A stretch of 64,000 nucleotides of DNA from Streptosporangium sp040640155 (lineage in GTDB: Bacteria > Actinomycetota > Actinomycetes > Streptosporangiales > Streptosporangiaceae). A program made the position numbers and the translations under genes. The stretch spans positions 40,099 through 104,098 of the forward strand of contig NZ_JBFABE010000024.1 of assembly GCF_040640155.1 (NCBI RefSeq), written 5' to 3'. The notes beneath the pieces are model-generated. The model did no database searches and was not told where the DNA came from. It worked only from the letters and a program-made list of their open reading frames with translations. Below are positions 25,017 to 33,169 of this stretch, piece after piece. Every line of letters begins with the position of its first letter. The stretch's first letter is position 1.

Positions 25017-26335
25017 GCACGACCGCGCACGAGGGCGTCGCCGGCCGTCCCAAGGGCGCCCCGGGCCGCCCCGACGGCGTCCCGGGCCGCCCCGACGGGT
25101 TCCGCGAGCACCTGCTCGCCCTGCGCGAGATGCTCAACCGGCCGCTGACCTCGTACTACCTGATCCTGGGGTGCAGCGGGCTGCTGCTGGTGCTGGGCCT
25201 GATGATGGTGCTGTCGGCCTCCAGCATCAAGGGCCTGCAGGAGGTGGGCGACCCCTTCTACTGGTTCTTCAAGCAGTCGATCTCGGCCGCGCTCGGCCTG
25301 CCCCTGATGTGGGTCTGCGCGCAGCTGCCGCCGAGGTTCTTCCGGCTCGCCGGGTACCCGCTGATGGTGCTCTCCCTGCTCGCCCTGGTGCTGGTGCTGT
25401 TCGTCGGCACCTCCCAGCTCGGCGCCCAGCGCTGGATCGACCTGGGCCCGATCTACCTGCAGCCGTCGGAGCCGGCCAAGCTCGGGCTGGTGCTGTGGGG
25501 GGCCGACCTGCTCGCCCGCAGGGCGCGGGGCGGCCTGATCGAGTGGCGCAGCCTGTTCATCCCGCTGATGCCGGGCACCGCGCTCCTGGCCGTCATGGTC
25601 ATGCTGGGAAGCGACCTGGGCACCACCCTGGTGCTGATGATGATCTTCCTGTCGCTGCTGTGGGTGGTGGGGGCGCCGCTGAGACTGTTCGGCGGCATCC
25701 TCGCGGTGGCGGTGCTCGCCACCATCGTCATGATCACCACGGAGGGCTACCGCTCGGCGCGGATCACCGGCTGGCTCGACCCGTGGGGCAACGCGCAGAC
25801 CTCGGGCTTCCAGGCCGTGCAGGGGCAGATCGCCATCGGCAGCGGCGGCTGGTTCGGACTCGGCCTGGGCTCCAGCAGGCAGAAGTGGAGCTGGATCCCG
25901 CACGCCGAGAGCGACTTCATCTTCTCCATCCTCGGCGAGGAGCTCGGCCTGATGGGCACCCTCGTCGTGGTCGCGCTGTTCGGGCTGCTCGGCTACGCCG
26001 GGCTGCGGGTCGCCACGCGGGTCAAGGACCCGTTCATCCGGCTCGCCTCCGTCGCCGCGGTCGCCTGGATCGTCGGCCAGGCCATCGTCAACATCGGCGC
26101 GGTCATCGGCGTGTTCCCCATCACCGGCATCCCGCTGCCGCTGGTCTCCTACGGCGGGTCGGCCCTGCTGCCCACGCTGGCCGCGCTCGGCATGCTGCTG
26201 TCGTTCGCCAAGCAGGAACCCGGCGCCCGCGAGGCGCTCGCCGCCCATGGCCCCGGACCGGTGGCGCGGGGCCTAAGCTGGCTTGGCCTGGGTGGTCCGG
26301 CCCGCAGACTGTGGCCGGGCCGCGGAAGACGATGA
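25013..26335 (+). CDS. ftsW: lipid II polymerase FtsW (SEDS family)
   Basis: 440 residues, ten predicted membrane segments. SEDS signatures include MVLSASS, LIWIDLGP-like RWIDLGPIYLQPSEPAKL, GSDLGTTLV and the catalytic-loop region ESDFIFSILGEELG, and FPITGIPLPLVSYGGSALL. FtsW polymerises lipid II into septal glycan together with FtsI. The cytoplasmic N-terminus carries three 7-residue repeats (GRPKGAP, GRPDGVP, GRPDGF). GTG start in an overlap with murD; the stop overlaps an ATG at 26332 that is an alternative murG start. Confidence 0.95.
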   Translation: MSTTAHEGVAGRPKGAPGRPDGVPGRPDGFREHLLALREMLNRPLTSYYLILGCSGLLLVLGLMMVLSASSIKGLQEVGDPFYWFFKQSISAALGLPLMWVCAQLPPRFFRLAGYPLMVLSLLALVLVLFVGTSQLGAQRWIDLGPIYLQPSEPAKLGLVLWGADLLARRARGGLIEWRSLFIPLMPGTALLAVMVMLGSDLGTTLVLMMIFLSLLWVVGAPLRLFGGILAVAVLATIVMITTEGYRSARITGWLDPWGNAQTSGFQAVQGQIAIGSGGWFGLGLGSSRQKWSWIPHAESDFIFSILGEELGLMGTLVVVALFGLLGYAGLRVATRVKDPFIRLASVAAVAWIVGQAIVNIGAVIGVFPITGIPLPLVSYGGSALLPTLAALGMLLSFAKQEPGAREALAAHGPGPVARGLSWLGLGGPARRLWPGRGRR

Positions 26336-26349
26336 GCGAAAGGACCGAA

Positions 26350-27444
26350 ATGAGGGTGGTCCTCGCCGGTGGCGGGACGGCCGGTCACATCGAACCGGCG
26401 CTGGCCCTGGCCGACGCGCTGCGCAGACTCGACCCCGACATCGCCATCACCTGCCTCGGCACCGAGCGCGGCCTGGAGACGCGGCTGGTGCCGGACCGGG
26501 GATACGCGCTGGAGCTGGTCCCCGCGGTGCCGCTGCCGCGTTCGCTGACCCCCAGCCTGCTGAGCGTGCCGGGCCGCCTGGCGGGCGCGGTCAACGCGGC
26601 CGCCGCCGTCATGGAACGTTTCCGGGCCGACGTGCTGGTCGGCTTCGGCGGCTACGTGGCGACCCCCGCCTACCTCGGGGCGCGCCGCCGCGGCGTGCCG
26701 ATCGTGGTGCACGAGGCCAACCCGCGCCCCGGCCTGGCCAACCGGCTGGGCGCGCGCCTCACCGAGCACGTGTTCACCGGCCACCCCGGCACCCCGCTGA
26801 GCGGCGCCGAGTACGTCGGCATCCCGCTGCGCCGCCAGATCGCCGACCTGGACCGGCTCTCCATGGGCGACAAGGCGCGCTCGTGGTTCGGCCTGGAGGC
26901 CGACCTGCCCACCCTGCTGGTCACCGGCGGCTCCCAGGGGGCGCGCTCGCTCAACCACGCCGCCCTGGCGGCCGCCCCGGCGCTGCGCCGCGCCGGCGTG
27001 CAGGTGCTGCACGTCATCGGCCCGAAGAACACGCTGGAGCACGAGCCGCCGCCGGGCGACCCGCAGTACGTCGTGCTGCAGTACGTCGACCGGATGGACC
27101 TGGCCTACGCCGCCGCCGACTTCGCCCTGTGCCGCAGCGGCGCCATGACCTGCGCCGAGATGACGGCGGTCGGCCTGCCGGCCGTGTACGTGCCGCTGCC
27201 GCACGGCAACGGCGAGCAGCGGCTCAACGCCGCCCCGATCGTGCAGGGCGGCGGCGGCCTGATGGTCGACGACGCCGAGCTGTCGCCGGAGTGGATCCTG
27301 AACAACGTGCTGCCCGTCCTGTCCGATCCCGAGCGGGTCGTCGCCATGTCGGAGGCGGCCTCCAGGATGGGCAGGAAGGACGCGGACACGACGCTGGCGC
27401 ACCGGGTGCTGCGCGTCGCGCGAGGAGGAGTGAGCGGCCGATGA
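26350..27444 (+). CDS. murG: UDP-GlcNAc:undecaprenyl-PP-MurNAc-pentapeptide GlcNAc transferase MurG
   Basis: 364 residues, GT-B fold. It starts MRVVLAGGGTAGHIEPALALA with the lipid-binding glycine loop; a second glycine loop is TGGSQGARSLN; the donor site is in DFALCRSGAMTCAEMTAVGLPAVYVPLPHGNGEQ. It converts lipid I to lipid II. ATG 26350 is preferred (AAAGGA five bases upstream); ATG 26332 overlapping the ftsW stop would add six residues. The stop overlaps murC (ATGA). Confidence 0.95.
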   Translation: MRVVLAGGGTAGHIEPALALADALRRLDPDIAITCLGTERGLETRLVPDRGYALELVPAVPLPRSLTPSLLSVPGRLAGAVNAAAAVMERFRADVLVGFGGYVATPAYLGARRRGVPIVVHEANPRPGLANRLGARLTEHVFTGHPGTPLSGAEYVGIPLRRQIADLDRLSMGDKARSWFGLEADLPTLLVTGGSQGARSLNHAALAAAPALRRAGVQVLHVIGPKNTLEHEPPPGDPQYVVLQYVDRMDLAYAAADFALCRSGAMTCAEMTAVGLPAVYVPLPHGNGEQRLNAAPIVQGGGGLMVDDAELSPEWILNNVLPVLSDPERVVAMSEAASRMGRKDADTTLAHRVLRVARGGVSGR

Positions 27445-28850
27445 GCCTGGTCAAGCTGGTGGATCCGGTCGCGGCCGGCGATCTGGGACGGGTCCACTTC
27501 ATCGGGATCGGCGGTTCCGGGATGTCCGGGATCGCGCGCATCCTGCTCAAGCGCGGCGTGCCGGTCTCCGGCAGCGACGCGCGTGGTTCCGAGATGGTGA
27601 CCGAGCTGCGGGAGCTGGGGGCCAGGATCCACATCGGCCACGCCGCCTCGCACATCAGGCAGGTCGACACCGTGGTGGTCTCCACCGCGATCCGCGACTC
27701 CAACCCCGAGCTGGGCGAGGCGCTGCGCCAGGGCCTGCGGGTCATCCCCAGGGCCGCCGCGCTCGCCTCGGTCATGGCGGGCAGGACCGGGGTGGCGCTG
27801 GCCGGGACCCACGGCAAGACCACCACCACCTCGATGCTCACCGTGGCCCTGCAGAAGTGCGGCGCCGACCCCTCGTACTGCGTGGGCGGGCAGCTCGTGA
27901 CGACGGGGCTGGGCGCCGACGAGGGCTCGGGCGGGGTGTTCGTCGCCGAGGCCGACGAGAGCGACGGCTCGTTCCTGATGCTGGCCCCCGACATCGCCGT
28001 GGTGACGAACGTCGAGCCCGACCACCTGGACAACTACGGCGACCCGCGCGCGGTCCACGACGGCTTCGCCCGGTTCGTCGAGCGCGTCACCACCACGATG
28101 GTGCTCTGCGCCGACGACCCCGGCTCGGCCGCGCTGATCCCGATCGCCCGCTCCCGCGGGCTGAAGGTGATCACGTACGGCGAGGCGGAGGACGCCGACC
28201 TGAGGGTCGGCGACATCGCCCCCGAGGGGCTGGGCCTGACCTTCACGCTTCACGGTCACGGTGAGGTCAGGCTCGCCGTGCCCGGCCGCCACAACGCGCT
28301 CAACGCCGCCTCCGCGATCGCGGTGGCCGCGGAGCTGGGCGTCTCCTTCGAGGAGATCCGCGACGGCCTGGCGCTGTTCACCGGCGCCAAGCGCCGCTTC
28401 GAGGCCAAGGGCGAGGCGGGCGGGGTGGCGGTCTTCGACAGCTACGCCCACCACCCCACCGAGCTCGCCGCCGACCTGCGCGCGGCCCGGGACGTGGTCG
28501 CGTCCTTCTCCTCCGGCGACGGCCGGGTCATCGCGGTCTTCCAGCCGCACCTGTACTCGCGCACCAGGTTCTTCGCCGACGAGTTCGGCACCGCGCTCGG
28601 CCTGGCCGACGAGGCCATCGTGCTGGACGTCTACGGCGCCCGCGAGGACCCCGAGCCAGGCGTGTCGGGGGCGCTGGTGGCGGGCAAGGTGGCGCTGCCG
28701 GCCGAGCGGGTGGCCTACGCCCCCGACCGGAACGGGGTGCCCGCCCTGGTCGCGGCCCGTGCCCGGCCCGGCGACATCGTCCTGACCATGGGCGCGGGCG
28801 ACGTGACCGAGCTCGGGCCCAGGATCGTGGCGGAGCTGGCCGCGCGGTGA
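27441..28850 (+). CDS. murC: UDP-MurNAc:L-alanine ligase MurC
   Basis: 469 residues. N-terminal HFIGIGGSGMSGIARILL, ATP loop LAGTHGKTTTTSMLT, EADESDGSFL, TNVEPDHLDNYGD and the C-terminal YAHHPTELAADL and FQPHLYSRTRFF. It adds the first stem-peptide residue. ATG overlaps the murG stop, with GAGGAGGAG upstream. Confidence 0.97.
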   Translation: MSLVKLVDPVAAGDLGRVHFIGIGGSGMSGIARILLKRGVPVSGSDARGSEMVTELRELGARIHIGHAASHIRQVDTVVVSTAIRDSNPELGEALRQGLRVIPRAAALASVMAGRTGVALAGTHGKTTTTSMLTVALQKCGADPSYCVGGQLVTTGLGADEGSGGVFVAEADESDGSFLMLAPDIAVVTNVEPDHLDNYGDPRAVHDGFARFVERVTTTMVLCADDPGSAALIPIARSRGLKVITYGEAEDADLRVGDIAPEGLGLTFTLHGHGEVRLAVPGRHNALNAASAIAVAAELGVSFEEIRDGLALFTGAKRRFEAKGEAGGVAVFDSYAHHPTELAADLRAARDVVASFSSGDGRVIAVFQPHLYSRTRFFADEFGTALGLADEAIVLDVYGAREDPEPGVSGALVAGKVALPAERVAYAPDRNGVPALVAARARPGDIVLTMGAGDVTELGPRIVAELAAR

Positions 28851-28890
28851 CGCGCGCCGGCCGGTTCGGGTCATCGCGGAGGGGGCGGCG

Positions 28891-29559
28891 ATGAGCAGGG
28901 TGTGGAGACCCGCCGTGCTGTTCCTGCTCACCGTGGCCGTGGTGGGCATCGCCGCCTGGCTGGTGTTCTTCTCCCCGGTGCTGGGGGTGCGGGAGATCCA
29001 GGTCGCGGGCAACGCGGGCCTGTCGGCGGAGCAGGTACGGCGGGCGGCGCAGGTGGTCGGCGGCATGCCGCTGGCCACGGTCGACGTGGCCGAGGTCAGG
29101 GCCAGGGTCGCCGCCATCCCCCAGGTCGAGTCGGTGAAGGTCAGCCGCACCTGGCCGGACACGCTGCGGGTGGAGATCGTCGAGCGTGAGCCGGTGGCGA
29201 CCGTGCCGACCGGCGGGCGGTCGGCGCTGATGGACCGGCACGGGGTGGTGATCGAGGTCAGGGACGTCGCCCCGCCGATCCTGCCCGTGCTGCGGGTGGT
29301 CCGGCCCGGACCCCGGGACCCGGCGACGATGGCCGGGCTCACCGTGATCACCGCACTGCCGGGCGATCTGGCGCGCCGGGTCGCCGAGGTGCTCGCCCCC
29401 TCGGCCGAGACGGTCTCGCTCCGCCTCAAGGACGGCCGCTCGATCGTCTGGGGCGGCGGCGACCGGCCCGCCGACAAGGCGAAGATCCTTGTTACGCTGC
29501 TCGAACGCCGGGCCGACAGCTATGACGTCAGTTCGCCTGACGTGGTGACCGTCAAGTGA
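28891..29559 (+). CDS. ftsQ: divisome protein FtsQ (DivIB)
   Basis: 222 residues. A very short cytoplasmic tail, one membrane helix (about 6-28), a POTRA domain (VLGVREIQVAGNAGLSAEQV...LRVEIVEREPVATV) and a beta-domain with LMDRHGVV. FtsQ scaffolds FtsL/FtsB and licenses FtsW-FtsI. ATG with GGAGGGGG upstream, 40 bases after murC. Confidence 0.93.
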   Translation: MSRVWRPAVLFLLTVAVVGIAAWLVFFSPVLGVREIQVAGNAGLSAEQVRRAAQVVGGMPLATVDVAEVRARVAAIPQVESVKVSRTWPDTLRVEIVEREPVATVPTGGRSALMDRHGVVIEVRDVAPPILPVLRVVRPGPRDPATMAGLTVITALPGDLARRVAEVLAPSAETVSLRLKDGRSIVWGGGDRPADKAKILVTLLERRADSYDVSSPDVVTVK

Positions 29560-29631
29560 TCTCATCGGAGGGCGGGCCTCCCCGGGAAAGGGTGGCCCGC
29601 GACACGCTTGGCGCGCTTGCGGCGCGGTTAG

Positions 29632-29661
29632 TTGACCCGCCAGGAGCGCAACTCCTACTGT
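29632..29661 (+). promoter_or_regulatory. ftsZ: candidate ftsZ promoter
   Basis: TTGACC (29632-29637), an 18-base spacer and TACTGT (29656-29661). It gives a long leader (~115 bases) that contains the hairpin at 29672-29707. A second perfect TTGACA at 29679-29684 has no good -10 at normal spacing. Confidence 0.45.
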
Positions 29662-29671
29662 CCGTATCACT

Positions 29672-29707
29672 CCTCAGGTTGACATAAAGCTAAATCTCAA
29701 CTTGAGG
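29672..29707 (+). promoter_or_regulatory. ftsZ: conserved-looking inverted repeat in the ftsZ leader
   Basis: CCTCAGGTTGA (29672-29682) pairs with TCAACTTGAGG (29697-29707), 11 pairs with one G-U, around an AT-rich 14-base loop. The right arm also contains the smaller palindrome CTCAACTTGAG centred at 29701. It could act as an operator or as an RNA hairpin ahead of ftsZ; no T-run follows. Confidence 0.45.
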
Positions 29708-29784
29708 GTGAGGGTTTCGAAAACGACGGCACGGGCCCCGTGCCGCATGAAATTGCAAGTCAACGAGCGGAAAGGCCCCTCGTC

Positions 29785-31233
29785 GTGGCAGCACCGCAGA
29801 ACTACCTCGCGGTCATCAAGGTTGTAGGAATCGGCGGAGGCGGAGTCAACGCCGTCAACCGGATGATCGAGGAGGGACTCAAGGGCGTCGAGTTCATCGC
29901 CATCAATACCGACGCCCAGGCGCTGCTGATGAGTGACGCCGACGTCAAGCTCGACGTCGGTCGCGAGCTCACCCGCGGCCTCGGCGCGGGCGCCAACCCC
30001 GAGGTCGGGCGCAAGGCGGCCGAGGACCACCGCGAGGAGATCGAGGAGGTGCTCAAGGGCGCCGACATGGTCTTCGTCACCGCCGGTGAGGGCGGCGGCA
30101 CCGGCACGGGCGGCGCCCCTGTGGTGGCCAACATCGCCCGCACGCTGGGCGCGCTGACCATCGGCGTGGTGACCCGCCCCTTCAGCTTCGAGGGCCGTCG
30201 CAGGGCGATGCAGGCCGACGCCGGCATCGAGACCCTCCGCGAGGAGGTCGACACCCTCATCGTGATCCCGAACGACCGGCTGCTGTCGATCTCCGACCGG
30301 CAGGTGAGCGTGCTGGACGCCTTCAAGGCGGCCGACCAGGTGCTGCTCTCCGGCGTCCAGGGCATCACCGACCTGATCACCACCCCCGGCCTGATCAACC
30401 TCGACTTCGCCGACGTGAAGTCCGTCATGTCCGGGGCCGGTTCGGCCCTGATGGGCATCGGTCACGCGCGCGGCGACGACCGCTCGGTCGCCGCGGCGGA
30501 GATGGCCGTCTCCAGCCCGCTGCTGGAGGCCAGCATCGACGGCGCGCACGGCGTGCTGCTCTCCATCGCCGGCGGCTCCGACCTCGGCCTTTTCGAGATC
30601 AACGAGGCGGCCCAGCTCGTCTCCACCGCCGCGGCGCCGGACGCCAACATCATCTTCGGTACGGTCATCGACGACGCCCTCGGCGACGAGGTGCGCGTCA
30701 CCGTGATCGCGGCCGGGTTCGACGAGCCCGAGCCCGCGCCCAAGCCGGTCGCGCAGCCGGCCGCGCGTCCCCAGCAGGCCGCGCGCCAGGCCCCGGCCCC
30801 GGCGGCAGCCGCGCCGGTCCGCCCGCTGGCCCCCACGGTCAAGAACGAGCCGCGCTCCGAGTTCAGGCACGAGCCCCGCCACGAACCGCGGCACGAGGCC
30901 CGCCACGAGGCCAGGCCCGAGCCCAGGGTGGAGCACAGGGCCGAGCCCAGGGTGGAGCACGCCCCGCCGCCGGTGCGCCCGGTCGTCGCGCCGGTGGAGC
31001 AGGTCTCCCACCAGCAGGCGCACCCGGTCCAGCAGCCGTCCTCCTCCGACGAGGGCGGCGAGCCGCACCGGGCGGAGGAGCCGCACACCCCGCCGCTGTC
31101 GATCCCGCGCCCCGCGCCCGAGCCGTCCCAGCCCACGCCGATCTCCGCGCGGGTCCCGGACCCGGCCCGACGCCGGCCGGTGATCTTCGAGGAGCAGGAG
31201 GAGGAGCTGGACGTCCCCGACTTCCTCAAGTGA
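29785..31233 (+). CDS. ftsZ: cell division GTPase FtsZ with expanded C-terminal linker
   Basis: 482 residues. The tubulin-like core starts AAPQNYLAVIKVVGIGGGGVN, has the GTP loop GEGGGTGTGGAPV and the synergy-loop region. After about residue 315 comes a ~150-residue linker rich in His, Glu, Pro and Arg (repeats such as RHEPRHEPRHEARHEAR), then the conserved C-terminal peptide DVPDFLK that binds SepF and other partners. Many actinobacterial FtsZ proteins are 380-400 residues long, so the linker is expanded. GTG 29785 is chosen (GGAAAGG upstream and the family N-terminus); a frame-matched start at 29740 is unlikely. Confidence 0.97.
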   Translation: MAAPQNYLAVIKVVGIGGGGVNAVNRMIEEGLKGVEFIAINTDAQALLMSDADVKLDVGRELTRGLGAGANPEVGRKAAEDHREEIEEVLKGADMVFVTAGEGGGTGTGGAPVVANIARTLGALTIGVVTRPFSFEGRRRAMQADAGIETLREEVDTLIVIPNDRLLSISDRQVSVLDAFKAADQVLLSGVQGITDLITTPGLINLDFADVKSVMSGAGSALMGIGHARGDDRSVAAAEMAVSSPLLEASIDGAHGVLLSIAGGSDLGLFEINEAAQLVSTAAAPDANIIFGTVIDDALGDEVRVTVIAAGFDEPEPAPKPVAQPAARPQQAARQAPAPAAAAPVRPLAPTVKNEPRSEFRHEPRHEPRHEARHEARPEPRVEHRAEPRVEHAPPPVRPVVAPVEQVSHQQAHPVQQPSSSDEGGEPHRAEEPHTPPLSIPRPAPEPSQPTPISARVPDPARRRPVIFEEQEEELDVPDFLK

Positions 31234-31427
31234 GACCGGTCACCGCGGCCGCTGGCGACGACCGCCCGGCCGTGCGGGTCGTTCCGGTCGGCCCGGCGGG
31301 GGCACCGGCGGAGATGACGGGGACGGCGGCGATGACGGGGACGGCCGGGACGGACCCGCCGGGGACGGCGGGAACGACGGCGGTGACGGCCTCGCCGGCA
31401 GGCCGGCGTCGAGCGGCGGAGATGTGA
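31230..31427 (+). CDS. small coupled ORF between ftsZ and yggS
   Basis: 65 codons. The GTG overlaps the ftsZ stop and the TGA overlaps the yggS GTG, each by 4 bases. The product is low-complexity (Gly/Thr/Ala/Pro; MTGTAAMTGTAGTDPPGTAGTT), with DNA repeats of GACGGGGACGG type. In Streptomyces and relatives this position holds ylmD (pgeF, a ~240-residue laccase-domain protein); no trace of its motifs is seen. It may be a remnant or a linker that maintains coupling. Coding status is uncertain. Confidence 0.4.
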   Translation: MRPVTAAAGDDRPAVRVVPVGPAGAPAEMTGTAAMTGTAGTDPPGTAGTTAVTASPAGRRRAAEM

Positions 31428-32128
31428 CGGAAACGACACGACGTGACGAGATCGCGGCCGGCCTGGCCCGGGTCGAGGCGGAGATCGCCGAGGCCTGCCG
31501 GGCGGCCGGACGCCCCCGCGAGGAGCTGACGCTCGTCGCGGTGAGCAAGACCTACCCCGCCTCCGACGTGCGGCTGCTGGCCGGGCTCGGGATCACCGAC
31601 GTGGGGGAGAACCGCGACCAGGAGGCCTCGGCCAAGGCGCGCGACTGCGCCGGGCTCGGCCTGCGCTGGCACTTCATCGGCCAGTTGCAGACCAACAAGG
31701 TCCGCTCGGTGGTCGGCTACGCCGACGTCGTCCACTCGGTCGACCGCCCGCGCCTGGTCGCCGCGCTCAGCCGGGAGGCGCTCGCGGCGGGACGCCGCGT
31801 CACCTGCCTGGTACAGGTGGCCCTGGACGGCGACCCGGCCAGGGGCGGCGCGCGACCGGAGGAGGTCGAGGCGCTGGCGGACGCCGTCGCCGGTGCCGGG
31901 GGGCTCGCGCTGGGCGGGGTGATGGCGGTCGCGCCTCTGGGGGAGGACCCGGGCAGGGCGTTCGCCAGGTTGAGGGAGATCGCCCGATCCGTCCGTGACG
32001 CCCACCCCGAGGCCGGGGTCGTTTCGGCCGGAATGAGCGGTGACATGTCCCAGGCGATTGCCAACGGCGCGACACACCTGCGTGTTGGTACGGCGTTGCT
32101 CGGTCGCAGGAAGCCCTTCGTCAGGTAA
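31424..32128 (+). CDS. YggS/YlmE family PLP-binding protein
   Basis: 234 residues, alanine-racemase-like barrel without the second domain. The PLP lysine lies in LVAVSKTYPASDV; GENRDQEA (usually GENYVQE), WHFIGQLQTNK, the phosphate loop MSGDMSQAI and RVGTALLG follow. PLPBP proteins keep PLP homeostasis. The gene is a fixed part of the division cluster in Gram-positives. GTG overlaps the preceding small ORF. Confidence 0.93.
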   Translation: MTETTRRDEIAAGLARVEAEIAEACRAAGRPREELTLVAVSKTYPASDVRLLAGLGITDVGENRDQEASAKARDCAGLGLRWHFIGQLQTNKVRSVVGYADVVHSVDRPRLVAALSREALAAGRRVTCLVQVALDGDPARGGARPEEVEALADAVAGAGGLALGGVMAVAPLGEDPGRAFARLREIARSVRDAHPEAGVVSAGMSGDMSQAIANGATHLRVGTALLGRRKPFVR

Positions 32129-32246
32129 TGTCCCTTCAAGTGGACCTTGGCGTTCACGTATCCGGACAGCGGTCGAACGGTGGTGAGCTCAAGGCGGTCG
32201 GCCGGCCCCTCGGGCGCATCGAGGTAAGACGGAGGAAGAAGTAGCG

Positions 32247-32750
32247 ATGGCCGGCGCGATGCGCAAGATGGCGGTCTACCTCGGTCTTGTTGAGGACGAC
32301 CGCTACGAGAGATACGACAGCTACCCCGACGACGAGTACGAGGAGTTCGACGACACGCGCCGTGAGGGCGAGGATCGTCCTGGCACGGTCCACGACCTCC
32401 CGGACGACACCGACCCGGCCGTGCCCGCCGTCAGGCCCGCGACGGCCGTCCTGGAGCGCCGCACGACCGACCTGGCGCGCATCACGACCCTCCACCCCCG
32501 CACGTACAACGAGGCGCGGACCATCGGGGAGCACTTCCGGGACGGCACGCCGGTCATCATGAACCTGACCGAGATGGTTGACAGTGACGCAAAGCGCCTC
32601 GTTGATTTCGCGGCAGGTCTGGTCTTTGGCCTACATGGCAGCATTGAACGTGTTACCAACAAGGTGTTCCTGTTGTCCCCAGCCAATGTCGAGGTGACCG
32701 CCGAGGACAAGGCCCGAATCGCGGAACGCGGATTCTTCAACCAGAGCTAG
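32247..32750 (+). CDS. sepF: cell division protein SepF
   Basis: 167 residues. The N-terminal membrane-binding amphipathic start (MAGAMRKMAVYLGLVEDD) is followed by an acidic, Tyr/Asp-rich linker and the SepF core: HPRTYNEARTIGEHFRDGTPVIMNLTEM, DAKRLVDFAAGLVFGLHGSIERV and FLLSPANVEV. SepF tethers FtsZ to the membrane in organisms lacking FtsA, as here. ATG with GGAGGAAG upstream; about 118 bases separate it from yggS. Confidence 0.96.
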   Translation: MAGAMRKMAVYLGLVEDDRYERYDSYPDDEYEEFDDTRREGEDRPGTVHDLPDDTDPAVPAVRPATAVLERRTTDLARITTLHPRTYNEARTIGEHFRDGTPVIMNLTEMVDSDAKRLVDFAAGLVFGLHGSIERVTNKVFLLSPANVEVTAEDKARIAERGFFNQS

Positions 32751-32832
32751 AGTTCCATCATGAACAGTGACCGGCCCGACGTGTCCCGACGGGACAGGGG
32801 ACGGCGGAACGAAGTGGAGGCGGGGACGGACC

Positions 32833-33120
32833 GTGGAGATCGTTGGCGGGATCTTGGTCTTTGTCCTGTCCATCTACCTCGTTCTGCTGATCGGCAGAAT
32901 GATCTTGGAGACGGTGCAGGCGTTCGCGCGCCAGTGGCGCCCCACCGGCATCGTCCTGGTGCTGGCGGAGCTCGTATACACGGTGACCGACCCACCTCTC
33001 AAGTTCCTCCGCCGTTTCATTCCACCACTCCGGTTGGGTACGGTGGCCTTTGACCTAAGCTTCACCTTGCTGTTCATCTTGGTCGTGCTCTTGATCCAAC
33101 TCGTGTCCGCGCGTCTTTGA
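32833..33120 (+). CDS. YggT family membrane protein
   Basis: 95 residues, two hydrophobic regions (EIVGGILVFVLSIYLVLLIGRMIL and LSFTLLFILVVLLIQLV) joined by a loop with TDPPLKFLRRFIPPLR, the YggT signature. Members next to sepF (YlmG) are linked with division and envelope biogenesis, but the activity is unknown. The GTG at 32833 matches the family start; an in-frame GTG or ATG further upstream would add an unlikely polar tail. Confidence 0.93.
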   Translation: MEIVGGILVFVLSIYLVLLIGRMILETVQAFARQWRPTGIVLVLAELVYTVTDPPLKFLRRFIPPLRLGTVAFDLSFTLLFILVVLLIQLVSARL

Positions 33121-33169
33121 TCGGGTACCTTCCCCCGGGACAGACTCCAAGCGCGCCAAGGAGACCGAA

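Noticed and set aside
24805..27444. A very long frame that would fuse the murD end, ftsW region and murG
   Set aside because: Only the part from 26350 is MurG; upstream of it the frame is antisense-like sequence over murD and ftsW, which read clearly in other frames.
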